DNA of 64,000 nt from Halobacterium sp. R2-5 (GTDB lineage Archaea; Halobacteriota; Halobacteria; Halobacteriales; Halobacteriaceae). Location: NCBI RefSeq assembly GCF_011734195.1, contig NZ_JAANTH010000001.1:496001-560000 (forward strand), given 5' to 3'. Numbering within the stretch: the first letter of the stretch is position 1; each line of letters starts with the position of its first letter. Positions 43,905 through 52,126 of the stretch are shown here, piece after piece. The position numbers were made by a program, and so were the translations under genes. The notes beneath the pieces are model-generated. The model searched no databases. It saw only the letters and a list, made by a program, of their open reading frames with translations, and was not told the DNA's origin.

Positions 43905-44198
43905 TCACTCGACGGTGAGCGGCTCGGAGAAGACGTCGACGGTGCCGGTGCTCTCCACGACGACGCCGAGGTCGCCGTACGCGAACGTCACGCGCACGTG
44001 GTCGCCCCGGTTCGCCTCGACGAGCGCGTCGAGAGACTCGGTGTCGACGTAGTGCTGGAGCGGTTCGGTGTCGAGGGGGTCGCTGTCGGTCGCAGTCGAC
44101 AGCGCCTCGACGACGCCCTCGCTGGGGCTGCCGGCGTCTGTCCACTCCACTCGAACGATACGGTCCGCGTCGTCCGTGTTCGTGGGGTCTCTGTTCAT
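43905..44198 (-). CDS. HalOD1 output-domain protein, copy 2
   Basis: 97 residues from the ATG at 44198 (a GTG one codon earlier is possible). One HalOD1 domain (about 40-97) with DTEPLQHYVDTESLDALVEA and VTFAYGDLGVVVESTGTVDV, matching the pattern of copy 1 at 36666. No receiver or sensor domain. Convergent with the GlmU-like gene (39-bp gap). Standing alone, it may be an adaptor in phosphorelay signalling. Confidence 0.82.
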   Translation of the reverse strand: MNRDPTNTDDADRIVRVEWTDAGSPSEGVVEALSTATDSDPLDTEPLQHYVDTESLDALVEANRGDHVRVTFAYGDLGVVVESTGTVDVFSEPLTVE

Positions 44199-44690
44199 CA
44201 CAGTAATCGCTTGCCGCGAGCCCCGAACCGCGCGTCGTCGGCGTACGCTCGGTATCGGTAGTCGCAGAGAGGGGACGCGACGCTTCCCACGTATGGGCGA
44301 ACGAGAGATAATCTTTCTGGGTGATCCCTTCGCTTTGACGGACCGCGGAACGTGTCAGCAGCCGCCAAAAACGAGCGCGGTCCCCGCCGTTTCCCCTCAA
44401 TCGGCTCCGAACGCCCGCGGTCACAGTGCGCCGACCGCTCGCAGCCGGGTAACATCGTCCTACTCGAACGGTTCGGCAGTAAGGAGGGCTTACGCGGCCT
44501 TAACGGTCGGTTCGTGGACGCGTCGTCGCCCCCGCTGGCGCCCCGCGATCCTGACAAGACATTTACCGTGGGAGTCGATAGGGGTCACTGCCGGGTAGGG
44601 GTACCCGTAGTTCTTTCGCGCCAGCCCGCCAGCGGCAGCACCGGCGCTCGACGGGAAACGCTTACCCCGGTCCCCACCTTTCCTTCGGGC
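44199..44690. other. Intergenic region upstream of ubaA
   Basis: 492 bp. It holds a GTAAG-N5-CTTAC inverted repeat at 44479-44493, a GGTACCC-type short palindrome near 44605 and AAACGCTTACCCC about 30 nt before the ubaA ATG. No gene or RNA is supported; I looked for a T-arm / tRNA fold and found none. Confidence 0.45.
44479..44493. promoter_or_regulatory. GTAAG-N5-CTTAC inverted repeat
   Basis: GTAAGGAGGGCTTAC: 5-bp inverted arms, 5-bp spacer, followed by GCG. Same architecture as 1931-1945. About 200 nt upstream of ubaA, so its target is unclear. Confidence 0.35.
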
Positions 44691-45506
44691 ATGTCCGGGC
44701 TCAACCTCGACCCGGTGCAGCTCGACCGCTACTCGCGGCACATCATCATGGACGACGTCGGCGCCGAGGGGCAAAAGCGCCTGCTCGACGGCGACGTACT
44801 CGTGGTGGGCGCGGGCGGTCTGGGCGCGCCGGTCATCCAGTACCTCGCGGCCGCGGGCGTCGGCCGCCTGCGCATCGTCGACCACGACGACGTCGAGCGC
44901 TCGAACCTCCAGCGCCAGATCATCCACGCGGACGCCGACGTCGGCCGGCCGAAGGCCGAGAGCGCCCGCGAGTACGTCACGGACCTCAACCCCGACGTGG
45001 ACGTCGACGCCCACGTCGAGCGCCTCGATCAGGACAACGTCGGCGAGTTCCTCGACGGCGTCGACTTCGTCGTGGACTGCTCGGACAACTTCGCGACCCG
45101 CTACCTCGTCAACGACGCCTGCGTGCTCCGCGGAATCCCGTTCAGCCACGCCGCAATCTACCGCTTCGAGGGGCAGGCCATCACGTACGAGCCCGGCAGC
45201 GCGTGCTACCGCTGTCTGTTCCCGGAAGCGCCACCAGAAGGGACGATTCCGGACTGTTCGACCGCGGGCGTGCTCGGCATCCTCCCCGGGACGATGGGCT
45301 GCATCCAGGCGACGGAGTGCGTGAAGGGGCTGCTCGACTACGGCGAGCTCCTGACCGGCCGCCTGCTCTTCTACGACGCGGGCGACATGACCTTCGAGAC
45401 GGTGCCGGTCGCGAAGAACCCGGACTGCCCGGTCTGCGGCGACGACCCCGCCATCGACTCCGTCGCGGACGTCGAGTACGTCGAGGGCTGCACGGTCCCC
45501 TCGTAG
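44691..45506 (+). CDS. ubaA: E1-like SAMP-activating enzyme UbaA (ThiF/MoeB/HesA family)
   Basis: 271 residues. Adenylation site VVGAGGLGAPVIQYLAAAG, the SNLQRQIIHADADVG loop with the conserved Arg-Gln pair, catalytic Cys in IPDCSTAGVLGILPG, and Zn ligands CYRC and CPVC. In haloarchaea one such E1 activates small archaeal modifier proteins for protein conjugation and for tRNA thiolation and molybdopterin synthesis. Length and motifs match the whole family. Convergent with the hydrolase gene (one base between stops). Confidence 0.92.
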   Translation: MSGLNLDPVQLDRYSRHIIMDDVGAEGQKRLLDGDVLVVGAGGLGAPVIQYLAAAGVGRLRIVDHDDVERSNLQRQIIHADADVGRPKAESAREYVTDLNPDVDVDAHVERLDQDNVGEFLDGVDFVVDCSDNFATRYLVNDACVLRGIPFSHAAIYRFEGQAITYEPGSACYRCLFPEAPPEGTIPDCSTAGVLGILPGTMGCIQATECVKGLLDYGELLTGRLLFYDAGDMTFETVPVAKNPDCPVCGDDPAIDSVADVEYVEGCTVPS

Positions 45507-45507
45507 C

Positions 45508-46401
45508 TCACTCGCCGGTTTCCTCTTCGTCGCCTGCGACCACCCAGCCGTAGACGTCGCGGACGTGCTCGACGATCGGCTGGAAGTGTCCGCTGTCGGC
45601 GCACACCGTGAGGTCGGCGTTCGGCACCTCGTCGGCGACGCGGTCGCCGGCCGCCAGCGGCACGTTCTCGTCGCTGTCGCCGTGGAACACGCGCGTCGGT
45701 GCGTCGACGTCCCCCAAGTCGAAGTCCCAGTCGCCGTAGAGCAGGCCGTACTCGGCCGCCAGCGGTCGCGTGCCCTGCGAGAGCCCCTCTCGGAAGTCCG
45801 CGAGGAAGACCCGCCCCGTCTCCCCGTACCGCGGCCCCGCGAGGTCGCTGCCCTGCTCGCCGACGACGTCCGTGAACGTCTCCGCGCGCTCGACGACGCG
45901 CGCCATCAGCCAGACGAACGGCCGGCCCAGGTGTGGGGACACGCGGGCAGCGGCCGCCAGCACGCGCTCGAACCCGAGGTCGCCGCGCTCGGCGCCGGGC
46001 GGGCCGACGCCCGAGACGACCGCGCAGCGCGTGACGCGCTCGGGCGTGTGCGCCGCGCACGCCAGCGCGTACGGCCCGCCGCCGGAGAACCCGACGACGC
46101 CGTACTCGTCGATACCGAGTTCGTCGGCGAGCGCCGCGACGTCGCCCGCCCAGTCCGCGAACCCCCGGCCGGGCTGGGGGTCGGACGCGCCGAATCCCGG
46201 CCGGTCCGGTGCGACGACGCGCGCACCGACCTCGTCTTTCACGTCGTTCCCGAGGCTCCCGGACAGCCGAGAGCCGGGTGTGCCGTGGAAGAAGAACACC
46301 GGTTCGCCGTCGCGGTCGCCGAACTCTGCGTACGCCAGCGTGCGGCCGTCCGGCAGCGACACGTCTCGGGTCGGAGAGTCGTCTCGCGGGTCGGGGACCA
46401 T
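45508..46401 (-). CDS. Alpha/beta hydrolase
   Basis: 297 residues. Oxyanion region FFFHGTPGSRL, Ser nucleophile in GVVGFSGGGPYALACA, acid in RVFHGDSDENVPL and His in CADSGHFQPIVEH complete the triad. Generic esterase/lipase-like fold; substrate unknown. The C-terminus is a short acidic tail. Its start is 42 nt from the actin-homologue stop, so read-through from that gene is possible. Confidence 0.87.
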   Translation of the reverse strand: MVPDPRDDSPTRDVSLPDGRTLAYAEFGDRDGEPVFFFHGTPGSRLSGSLGNDVKDEVGARVVAPDRPGFGASDPQPGRGFADWAGDVAALADELGIDEYGVVGFSGGGPYALACAAHTPERVTRCAVVSGVGPPGAERGDLGFERVLAAAARVSPHLGRPFVWLMARVVERAETFTDVVGEQGSDLAGPRYGETGRVFLADFREGLSQGTRPLAAEYGLLYGDWDFDLGDVDAPTRVFHGDSDENVPLAAGDRVADEVPNADLTVCADSGHFQPIVEHVRDVYGWVVAGDEEETGE

Positions 46402-46443
46402 CCCGGCGGATGATTTGCCGCCGGGAAGAAAAGCGTTGCCGCG

Positions 46444-47508
46444 TCAGTACTCGCCCAGTTCCACGAGCCGCGCGGCGATGCGGTGGGCGCCCTGGGCGGC
46501 AGCCGTCGCCGGGTCGTCCGCGGTCGTCGCCTCGACGTCGCGTTCGAGCTCCTCGCCGAGGCGCTCCTCGAACTCGTCGACGACGCCCGGGATGCACGCC
46601 ATCCCGCCCGTCAGCACGACCGGGTTCTCGAGGGCCTGCTGGTAGATCTTCATGTAGTCGTTGGCGAGCTCCGGCATGAACACGTTCGCCACCTCGTCGA
46701 CCGCGTCGTCGACGTACTCGTCGACGGCGTCCATCACGCTGTCCTCGATGGTGAACTCGTAGGTGCCGCCGCCGGGCTGCTGGATGATGTCGCTGAACGG
46801 CTCGTAGTCCTCGAAGTCCGCGTGGGTCTCCTTGTACTCGCGGGCGGTCGTGAGGTCGACGTTCACGCGACCCTGGGTCTCCTCCTCGACGTAGTTCGCG
46901 ATGCGGCGGTCGACCTCCGTGCCCGTGATCGCGCCCGTCGAGAACGGCGCGAGCTGCTCGCCGCGGCGGTACGCGCACGCCTCGAGGTTCGTCGACCCCA
47001 TGTTCACCGCGACGAACGTCTCCTCGATAGCTTCGAGGTCGTCGCCGAGCGCGGGCACCGCGCCGCACAGCGACTCGGGGTACGACCGCACCAGCCGCTC
47101 GCCGATGGGGCCGTCCTCGATGATCTCCGAGAGCCGCTCCAGCCCGACGTCGTTGTCGATGGTCGGGATGGCGTAGACGACCACGGAGTCCTCGGGGAGG
47201 CCGTTCGAGCGCGCGAACTCCGCCAGGAACGTCTTCGCGAGGTCCGTCGTCTCCTCGTCCTCGGGCAGCCCCGACCGGAGCATGTAACGCACGCGGTCGG
47301 GGTACTCGGTCGCCGCTTCCTCGCCGTAGAGGACGTGCTCCTCGCCGGTGAGCGCGTCCTCGTAGGTCGCCAGACAGGTCAGCGTCCGGAGCACGTTCGG
47401 GTCGGCGGCGTCCCCCGAGGAGACCACCGTCCGCGTGCTCCCGACTTTCACGCCGAGCGCGCTCGGCTCGTCGTCGAACTCGGCGTCGCCGCTCTCTGCG
47501 TCGGACAT
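46444..47508 (-). CDS. Actin-family filament protein, salactin-like
   Basis: 354 residues. ASKHA fold: phosphate-1-like start LGVKVGSTRTVVSSGD, the phosphate-2-type AVNMGSTNLEACAY, and the adenosine loop VVLTGGMACIPGVVDEFEE. An acidic N-terminal extension precedes the fold. This fits the haloarchaeal actin homologue salactin of Halobacterium (family knowledge), a dynamically unstable filament; linkage to mutL, mutS and psmA also fits that locus in Halobacterium as I recall it. I start at MSDAESG because the near-perfect palindrome containing TATA lies 22-39 nt upstream. Hsp70-like or MreB-like alternatives are possible. Confidence 0.8.
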   Translation of the reverse strand: MSDAESGDAEFDDEPSALGVKVGSTRTVVSSGDAADPNVLRTLTCLATYEDALTGEEHVLYGEEAATEYPDRVRYMLRSGLPEDEETTDLAKTFLAEFARSNGLPEDSVVVYAIPTIDNDVGLERLSEIIEDGPIGERLVRSYPESLCGAVPALGDDLEAIEETFVAVNMGSTNLEACAYRRGEQLAPFSTGAITGTEVDRRIANYVEEETQGRVNVDLTTAREYKETHADFEDYEPFSDIIQQPGGGTYEFTIEDSVMDAVDEYVDDAVDEVANVFMPELANDYMKIYQQALENPVVLTGGMACIPGVVDEFEERLGEELERDVEATTADDPATAAAQGAHRIAARLVELGEY

Positions 47509-47529
47509 GCCTCGTCGTTTGCCCGGCCC

Positions 47530-47547
47530 GCCTATAACGTTGTAGGC
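47530..47547. promoter_or_regulatory. 18-bp near-perfect palindrome at the actin-homologue promoter
   Basis: GCCTATAAC / GTTGTAGGC, 9-bp arms with a single mismatch. On the minus strand it contains GTTATAGG, a TATA-type element, ending 22 nt before the ATG of the actin homologue. This placement suggests control by a dimeric regulator or autoregulation. Confidence 0.45.
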
Positions 47548-47618
47548 CACGCGACGAGTGTTCCGGGCTACCGGGACCGCCGCCCTAGTTTTTTGCTGGC
47601 ACCCGTCGCAGAACCCGT

Positions 47619-48026
47619 ATGGGAACCAGCGAGGACTACCTCGACGAGGAGTTCACCGAGGAGCTCGTCAGCATCTGTCGCACCACGGTCGGCGACCGCC
47701 TCCGCAGCGTCACGTACTTCGACACCACCCGCGAGCAGCAGGTGTACCTCCGGGACGACCTCGAACCCGGCGCGAACATCATGGGGTTCGCGAACGCCGA
47801 GCGCAGCGGCTTCAAGTCCAAGCGCATCTACGAGGACACCGAGCTCGGCGACTACCGGTTCACCATTCGCGCGTTCGAGCACGGCTACCTCACGCGGGTC
47901 ATCCACGGCTACCACGGCGCGTTCGTCACCACCGACCGCCTGCCGACCGACCGCTTCGAGGACCTCGCGAGCGCCGTCGACAGCGTGCTCGGCGAGTACG
48001 ACACCGCGTGGCTGCGCCCCGAGTAG
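47619..48026 (+). CDS. Conserved haloarchaeal protein of unknown function
   Basis: 135 residues. It contains EELVSICRTTVGDRLRSVTY and VYLRDDLEPGANIMGFANAE; FEHGYLTRVIHGYHGAFVTT gives an alpha/beta pattern. No catalytic motif seen. It fits a haloarchaeal conserved family that I cannot name with confidence. CCTAGTTTTTTGC (about 47585-47597) is a strong TATA region about 22 nt before the ATG. Convergent with the flavoprotein gene (15-bp gap). Confidence 0.72.
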   Translation: MGTSEDYLDEEFTEELVSICRTTVGDRLRSVTYFDTTREQQVYLRDDLEPGANIMGFANAERSGFKSKRIYEDTELGDYRFTIRAFEHGYLTRVIHGYHGAFVTTDRLPTDRFEDLASAVDSVLGEYDTAWLRPE

Positions 48027-48041
48027 CGCCGCCGGCGCTCG

Positions 48042-49427
48042 CTACAACTGGCCGGCGGCCTCCCGAAACAGGCCGTCGAGAATCTCAGGCGTCGTCGGGT
48101 GGTACGCGCGGTCGGGCAGGTCGCGGACGTCCATCCCCGCGTCCAGTACCACCTGCATCGTCTTCGCCATCGTGTCGGCGTCGTAGTGGAGGCCGTGGTA
48201 GCCGAGCACGGTGCCGTCGTCGGCGTCGACGACCAGCCGCGCGGTCCCGCGCTCGTTGTCCTTCGCCGCGAACACGCCGTCGTCGCTGGCGTCCCGCTGG
48301 GCGGTCACCACGTCGTGGCCGTTCTCGCGGGCCTCCCAGTCCTGCAGGCCGAGCGACGCGAACGGGAAGACGCCCGCGCCCGCGAACATCACGACGTGGG
48401 GCAGCGGGTCGTAGTGTTCCAGTTCCTCCCCGCCGAGTAGCCGTCGGACGTTCCGGCCCGCCGTGTACCCCTCTTCTTTGGCGGTGTGCAGCAGCATCCG
48501 GTCGCCGACGGCGTCCCCGACGACGAACACGCGGTCGTCGTGCTCGGTCTGCATCGTGTCGCGCACCCAGCCGGTCTCCGAGGCGAGATTCGTCTCGCCC
48601 ATCCCGTCCGGGAACGCGGGCTCGCGGCCGGTGAACAGGAACAGCTGGTCCCCTTCCGCGGTCGATCCGTCGTCGAGGTGGACGCGCACGCCGTCCTCCG
48701 TGGATTCGACGCGCTCCTCGTAGACCTCCGTGCGGACTTCGACGCCGAACTCCTCGCGGTACATCTCCAGAATCTCCTCGCCGAACGACCGGTGGTAGTC
48801 GTGCAGCGGCCGGTCGTGGTGTTCGATGACGGTGAGGTCCATGCCCGCGGCCTCCGAGAGGTACGGTACGAGTTCGAGGCCGACGTACCCGAACCCCATC
48901 ACCACCCCCGAGTCCGGGAACTCGGTCGCGTCCAGCACGTCCCGGCTCCCCATCCAGTCCACGTCGTCGATGCCGTCGATGTCGGGGACGTTCAGCGACG
49001 ACCCGGTCGCGACCACGACGTAGTCCGCCTCGATTCGCTCGCCGCCGACGTCGAGCGTCCGGTCGTCGACGAACGCCGCGGTCTCGTGGTGGAAGGTGAC
49101 GTGCTCGCGCTCCGCGAGGTCGTGGACGGCCTCCCGGCGGTGCTCGGCGTACCCGAGCACGTTGTCGTCCTTGCGCTCGACGACCGCCTCCAGGTCGACG
49201 CCCGGCGGCGCTCCCGTCAGCCGGGGGTCGTGGCGCGCCTGGTACCGGTGTGCGGCCGCCGACAGCACCTCCTTCGACGGCATGCAGCCGCGCAGGATGC
49301 AGAGCCCGCCGCCGGGCTCGCCGTCGTCCACGAGTGTCAGCTCCACGTCCGCCTCGGCGAGCGCCTCGGCGGCCGCGACGCCAGCGCTCCCGTACGCCCC
49401 GACGACGACTACGTGCGGTCGCGTCAT
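48042..49427 (-). CDS. Pyridine-nucleotide disulfide oxidoreductase
   Basis: 461 residues, FAD/NAD two-dinucleotide-binding fold. FAD loop VVVVGAYGSAGVAAAEAL, redox-active pair in GGGLCILRGCMPSK (CxxxxC), NAD loop VVMGFGYVGLELVPYLS and a dimerisation domain ending with DLPDRAYHPTTPEI, where the His-Pro is conserved. It is a dihydrolipoyl dehydrogenase / mercuric reductase relative; the substrate disulfide is unclear because no lipoyl or Hg-binding domain is attached. The start MTRPHVVVVG is the natural FAD-loop start. Confidence 0.87.
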   Translation of the reverse strand: MTRPHVVVVGAYGSAGVAAAEALAEADVELTLVDDGEPGGGLCILRGCMPSKEVLSAAAHRYQARHDPRLTGAPPGVDLEAVVERKDDNVLGYAEHRREAVHDLAEREHVTFHHETAAFVDDRTLDVGGERIEADYVVVATGSSLNVPDIDGIDDVDWMGSRDVLDATEFPDSGVVMGFGYVGLELVPYLSEAAGMDLTVIEHHDRPLHDYHRSFGEEILEMYREEFGVEVRTEVYEERVESTEDGVRVHLDDGSTAEGDQLFLFTGREPAFPDGMGETNLASETGWVRDTMQTEHDDRVFVVGDAVGDRMLLHTAKEEGYTAGRNVRRLLGGEELEHYDPLPHVVMFAGAGVFPFASLGLQDWEARENGHDVVTAQRDASDDGVFAAKDNERGTARLVVDADDGTVLGYHGLHYDADTMAKTMQVVLDAGMDVRDLPDRAYHPTTPEILDGLFREAAGQL

Positions 49428-49532
49428 ACCGAGACGGACGGCCGCCCGGGAGAAATGGTTTCGGCCCGTCGCGGCGCACACCGGGTTCGCTGGTTCGCTC
49501 ACATTTACGGTGGTCGCGGCGCGCCTTCGCGT

Positions 49533-51155
49533 ATGGACTCCCCCGACCTCGACAGATTCTCGTCGCGGCGCTCGACCGTCTACGGGCAGCGCGGCGTCGT
49601 CGCCACGAGCCAGCCGCTGGCCGCGCAGGCCGGTATCTCAGTGCTCGAAGACGGCGGCAACGCCTTCGACGCCGCCGTCGCGACCGCCGCCGCGTTGAAC
49701 GTCGTCGAACCGACCTCCACGGGGCTCGGTGGCGACGTGTTCGCGTGCTACCGGACTGCCGACGGCGACGTCGGCGCGATGCGCTCCTGCGGACACGCCC
49801 CGGCGGACGCGACTATCGAGAACGTCCGCGAGGCCGTCGCCGACGACCAGGACGTCGCACCTGCGGACGCCGAGATGCCGGATAGCGGCCCGCACGCCGT
49901 CACCGTCCCCGGCACCGCCCGCGGGTGGGAGGCCACCGTAGAGAAGTTCGGTCGGCGGGACCTCTCGGACCTCCTCCAGCCCGCCATCCGGTACGCCACG
50001 GACGGCTACCCTGTCTCCGAGCGCGTCGCCGCCCAGTGGGAGCACGGCGAGGCGCTGTTCGACGACGAGCACGCCCGCGACGCCTACCTCTTCGACGGCG
50101 AGACGCCCGATGTCGGGCAGGAAGTATCGCTCCCGGCGCTCGGCGAGACGCTCCAGCGCATCGCCGACGAGGGCGCCGACGTCGTGTACGAGGGCGACAT
50201 CGGGCAGGCCATCGCCGAGGAGGTCCAGTCGAAGGGCGGCTTCCTCACCACCGAGGACCTCGCAGACTTCGAGCCGGAGTTCCTCGACCCCGTCTCCACG
50301 ACGTACAACGGCGCGGAAGTCTACGAGCTCCCGCCGAACAACCAGGGGTTCATCGCGCTGGAAGCGCTCAACATCGCCGAGGAACTGGGCGCCGGCGACC
50401 ACCCGCTGGACTCCCCGGAGCGCGCGCACTACCTCGCGGAGGCGACGAAGCTCGCGTTCCACGACGGCCACCGCTACGTCACCGACCCCGAGTACGAGGA
50501 CCACCCGCCGCTCGCCTCCAAGGAGTGGGCGGCCAAACGCGCTCGAGAGGTCGGCGAGACGTGCAACGGCGACGTCTCGTTCGGCGTGCCGGACGCCAAC
50601 GCGGAGGACGCCGACACCGTGTTGCTCTGCGTCGCCGACGACGAGGGCAACGTCGTCTCCTACATCAACTCCCGGTTCGCGGGCTTCGGCTCCGGGCTGG
50701 TCGCCGGCGACACCGGCATCGCGCTCCAGAACCGCGGGTCGTCGTTCTCCCTCGACTCCGAGCACCCGAACAGCATCGAACCCGGCAAGCGCCCGTTCCA
50801 CACGCTGATTCCCGGCATCGCGAAGCTCGGCGAGGACGACTGGGCGGCGTTCGGCGTGATGGGCGGCTACATGCAGCCACAGGGCCACGTGCAGGTGATT
50901 TCGAACGTCGTCGACTACGACCAGCCGCTGCAGGCCGCCCTCGACCGGCCGCGCTGGCGCTACCGCGAGAGCGGCGAGCTCGCCGTCGAACCGCACTTCG
51001 ACTCCGACGTGGCCGCGAAGCTCGCGCGGAAGGACCACGACGTTCGTCTGCAGCCGATGGACGAGTTCGGCGGCGCGCAGATCGTCAGAAACGACGGCGG
51101 CACGCTGTCCGCGGCCACGGAGCCACGGAAAGACGGCAACGCCCAGGGCTACTAG
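49533..51155 (+). CDS. Gamma-glutamyltransferase family Ntn hydrolase
   Basis: 540 residues. Opens with GVVATSQPLAAQAGISVLED and has the family loop STGLGGDVFACYR. The autocatalytic site is DADTVLLCVADDEGNVVS, with Thr at the position of the nucleophile, though the usual Thr-Thr-His following it is Thr-Val-Leu. VMGGYMQPQGHVQVISNVVD closes the active site region. It should cleave or transfer gamma-glutamyl groups; in archaea often gamma-Glu-Cys. CATTTACGG (49501-49509) is a TATA element 25 nt before the ATG. Its stop TAG shares bases with the convergent kinase stop in a CTAG. Confidence 0.85.
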   Translation: MDSPDLDRFSSRRSTVYGQRGVVATSQPLAAQAGISVLEDGGNAFDAAVATAAALNVVEPTSTGLGGDVFACYRTADGDVGAMRSCGHAPADATIENVREAVADDQDVAPADAEMPDSGPHAVTVPGTARGWEATVEKFGRRDLSDLLQPAIRYATDGYPVSERVAAQWEHGEALFDDEHARDAYLFDGETPDVGQEVSLPALGETLQRIADEGADVVYEGDIGQAIAEEVQSKGGFLTTEDLADFEPEFLDPVSTTYNGAEVYELPPNNQGFIALEALNIAEELGAGDHPLDSPERAHYLAEATKLAFHDGHRYVTDPEYEDHPPLASKEWAAKRAREVGETCNGDVSFGVPDANAEDADTVLLCVADDEGNVVSYINSRFAGFGSGLVAGDTGIALQNRGSSFSLDSEHPNSIEPGKRPFHTLIPGIAKLGEDDWAAFGVMGGYMQPQGHVQVISNVVDYDQPLQAALDRPRWRYRESGELAVEPHFDSDVAAKLARKDHDVRLQPMDEFGGAQIVRNDGGTLSAATEPRKDGNAQGY

Positions 51156-52102
51156 CGGTCGATTTCGCCCGTCCCGCCCGTCAGCACGTTCTCGACCTCC
51201 TCGCGCGTGACGAGCGCCGTGTCGCCGGGTATCGTGCGCTTCAGCGCCGCCGTCGCCGCGCCCCACTCCAGGGCGTCGGGCACGCTCCCGCCCTCGATGC
51301 GCCGCGCGAGGAACCCGCCGACGAACGCGTCCCCCGTCCCGACCGGGTCGTGGGTGTCCGACTCGAACGCGGGCTGCGCGTGGACGTCGCCGCCGTGGAG
51401 CGCGAGCGCGCCGTCCGCGCCCCGCGTCACGACGACCGTCTCGAAGCCGAACTCCTCTGCTAGCTCGCGCGCGATCCCCTCGGCGTCCCCCTCGCGGGCG
51501 AGCACGCGCCGGGCGTCCCGCGCCGCGACGACGAGCACGTCCACGTCCGGGAACAGCGTCTCCAGCACCTCGCGGGCCTCCTCGGGCTCCCAGAGCTTCG
51601 CGCGGTAGTTCACGTCCAGCGCCGTCGTCGTCCCCGCGTCGCTCGCCAGCTCCAGCAGCGCCGCGGTCGTCTCCGCGAGCGTCTCCGAGAGCGCGGGCGT
51701 GATGCCGCTCGTGTAGAAGTAGTCGGCCGCCTCCACGCGCTCGGTCGCGAGCTCGTCCGGCGTCGCCGTCGTCACCGCGGCGTTCGCGCGGTCGTAGACG
51801 ACGTTCGTCCCGCGGGGCTCGCCCGCGGGTTCGAGGTAGTACGTCCCCTGTCGGCCGTCCTCGCTGTACGCCACGTCGGGCTCGGTGCCCTGCGCGCGCA
51901 GCGTCGCCGTCACCTTCCGGCCGAGCGGCGAGTCCGGCAGCTTCGACAGCCACGCCGTCTCCGCGCCCAGCCGGCCCGCGTTCACCGCGACGTTGCTCTC
52001 CGCGCCCGCCGCGCGGAACTCCAGTTCGGTCGCGCGCTCCAGCCGCTCCTGTTCCGACGGCGAGAACCGGAGCAGGGTCTCGCCGAACGTCACGAGGTCC
52101 AT
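51152..52102 (-). CDS. PfkB-family sugar kinase, 2-keto-3-deoxygluconate kinase-like
   Basis: 316 residues. GAESNVAVNAGRLGAETAWLS substrate loop, TGSITP-type YTSGITPALSE, and the ATP-site motif HDPVGTGDAFVGGFL with the catalytic Asp. The pattern DLVTFGETLLRFSPSEQERLE is typical of haloarchaeal 2-keto-3-deoxygluconate kinases of the semi-phosphorylative Entner-Doudoroff route. A fructose or adenosine kinase identity cannot be excluded. The 3' end overlaps the gamma-glutamyltransferase gene by 4 bases (CTAG). Confidence 0.85.
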   Translation of the reverse strand: MDLVTFGETLLRFSPSEQERLERATELEFRAAGAESNVAVNAGRLGAETAWLSKLPDSPLGRKVTATLRAQGTEPDVAYSEDGRQGTYYLEPAGEPRGTNVVYDRANAAVTTATPDELATERVEAADYFYTSGITPALSETLAETTAALLELASDAGTTTALDVNYRAKLWEPEEAREVLETLFPDVDVLVVAARDARRVLAREGDAEGIARELAEEFGFETVVVTRGADGALALHGGDVHAQPAFESDTHDPVGTGDAFVGGFLARRIEGGSVPDALEWGAATAALKRTIPGDTALVTREEVENVLTGGTGEIDR

Positions 52103-52126
52103 ACCCCGCGGTTGTCCGGCGAGGGT

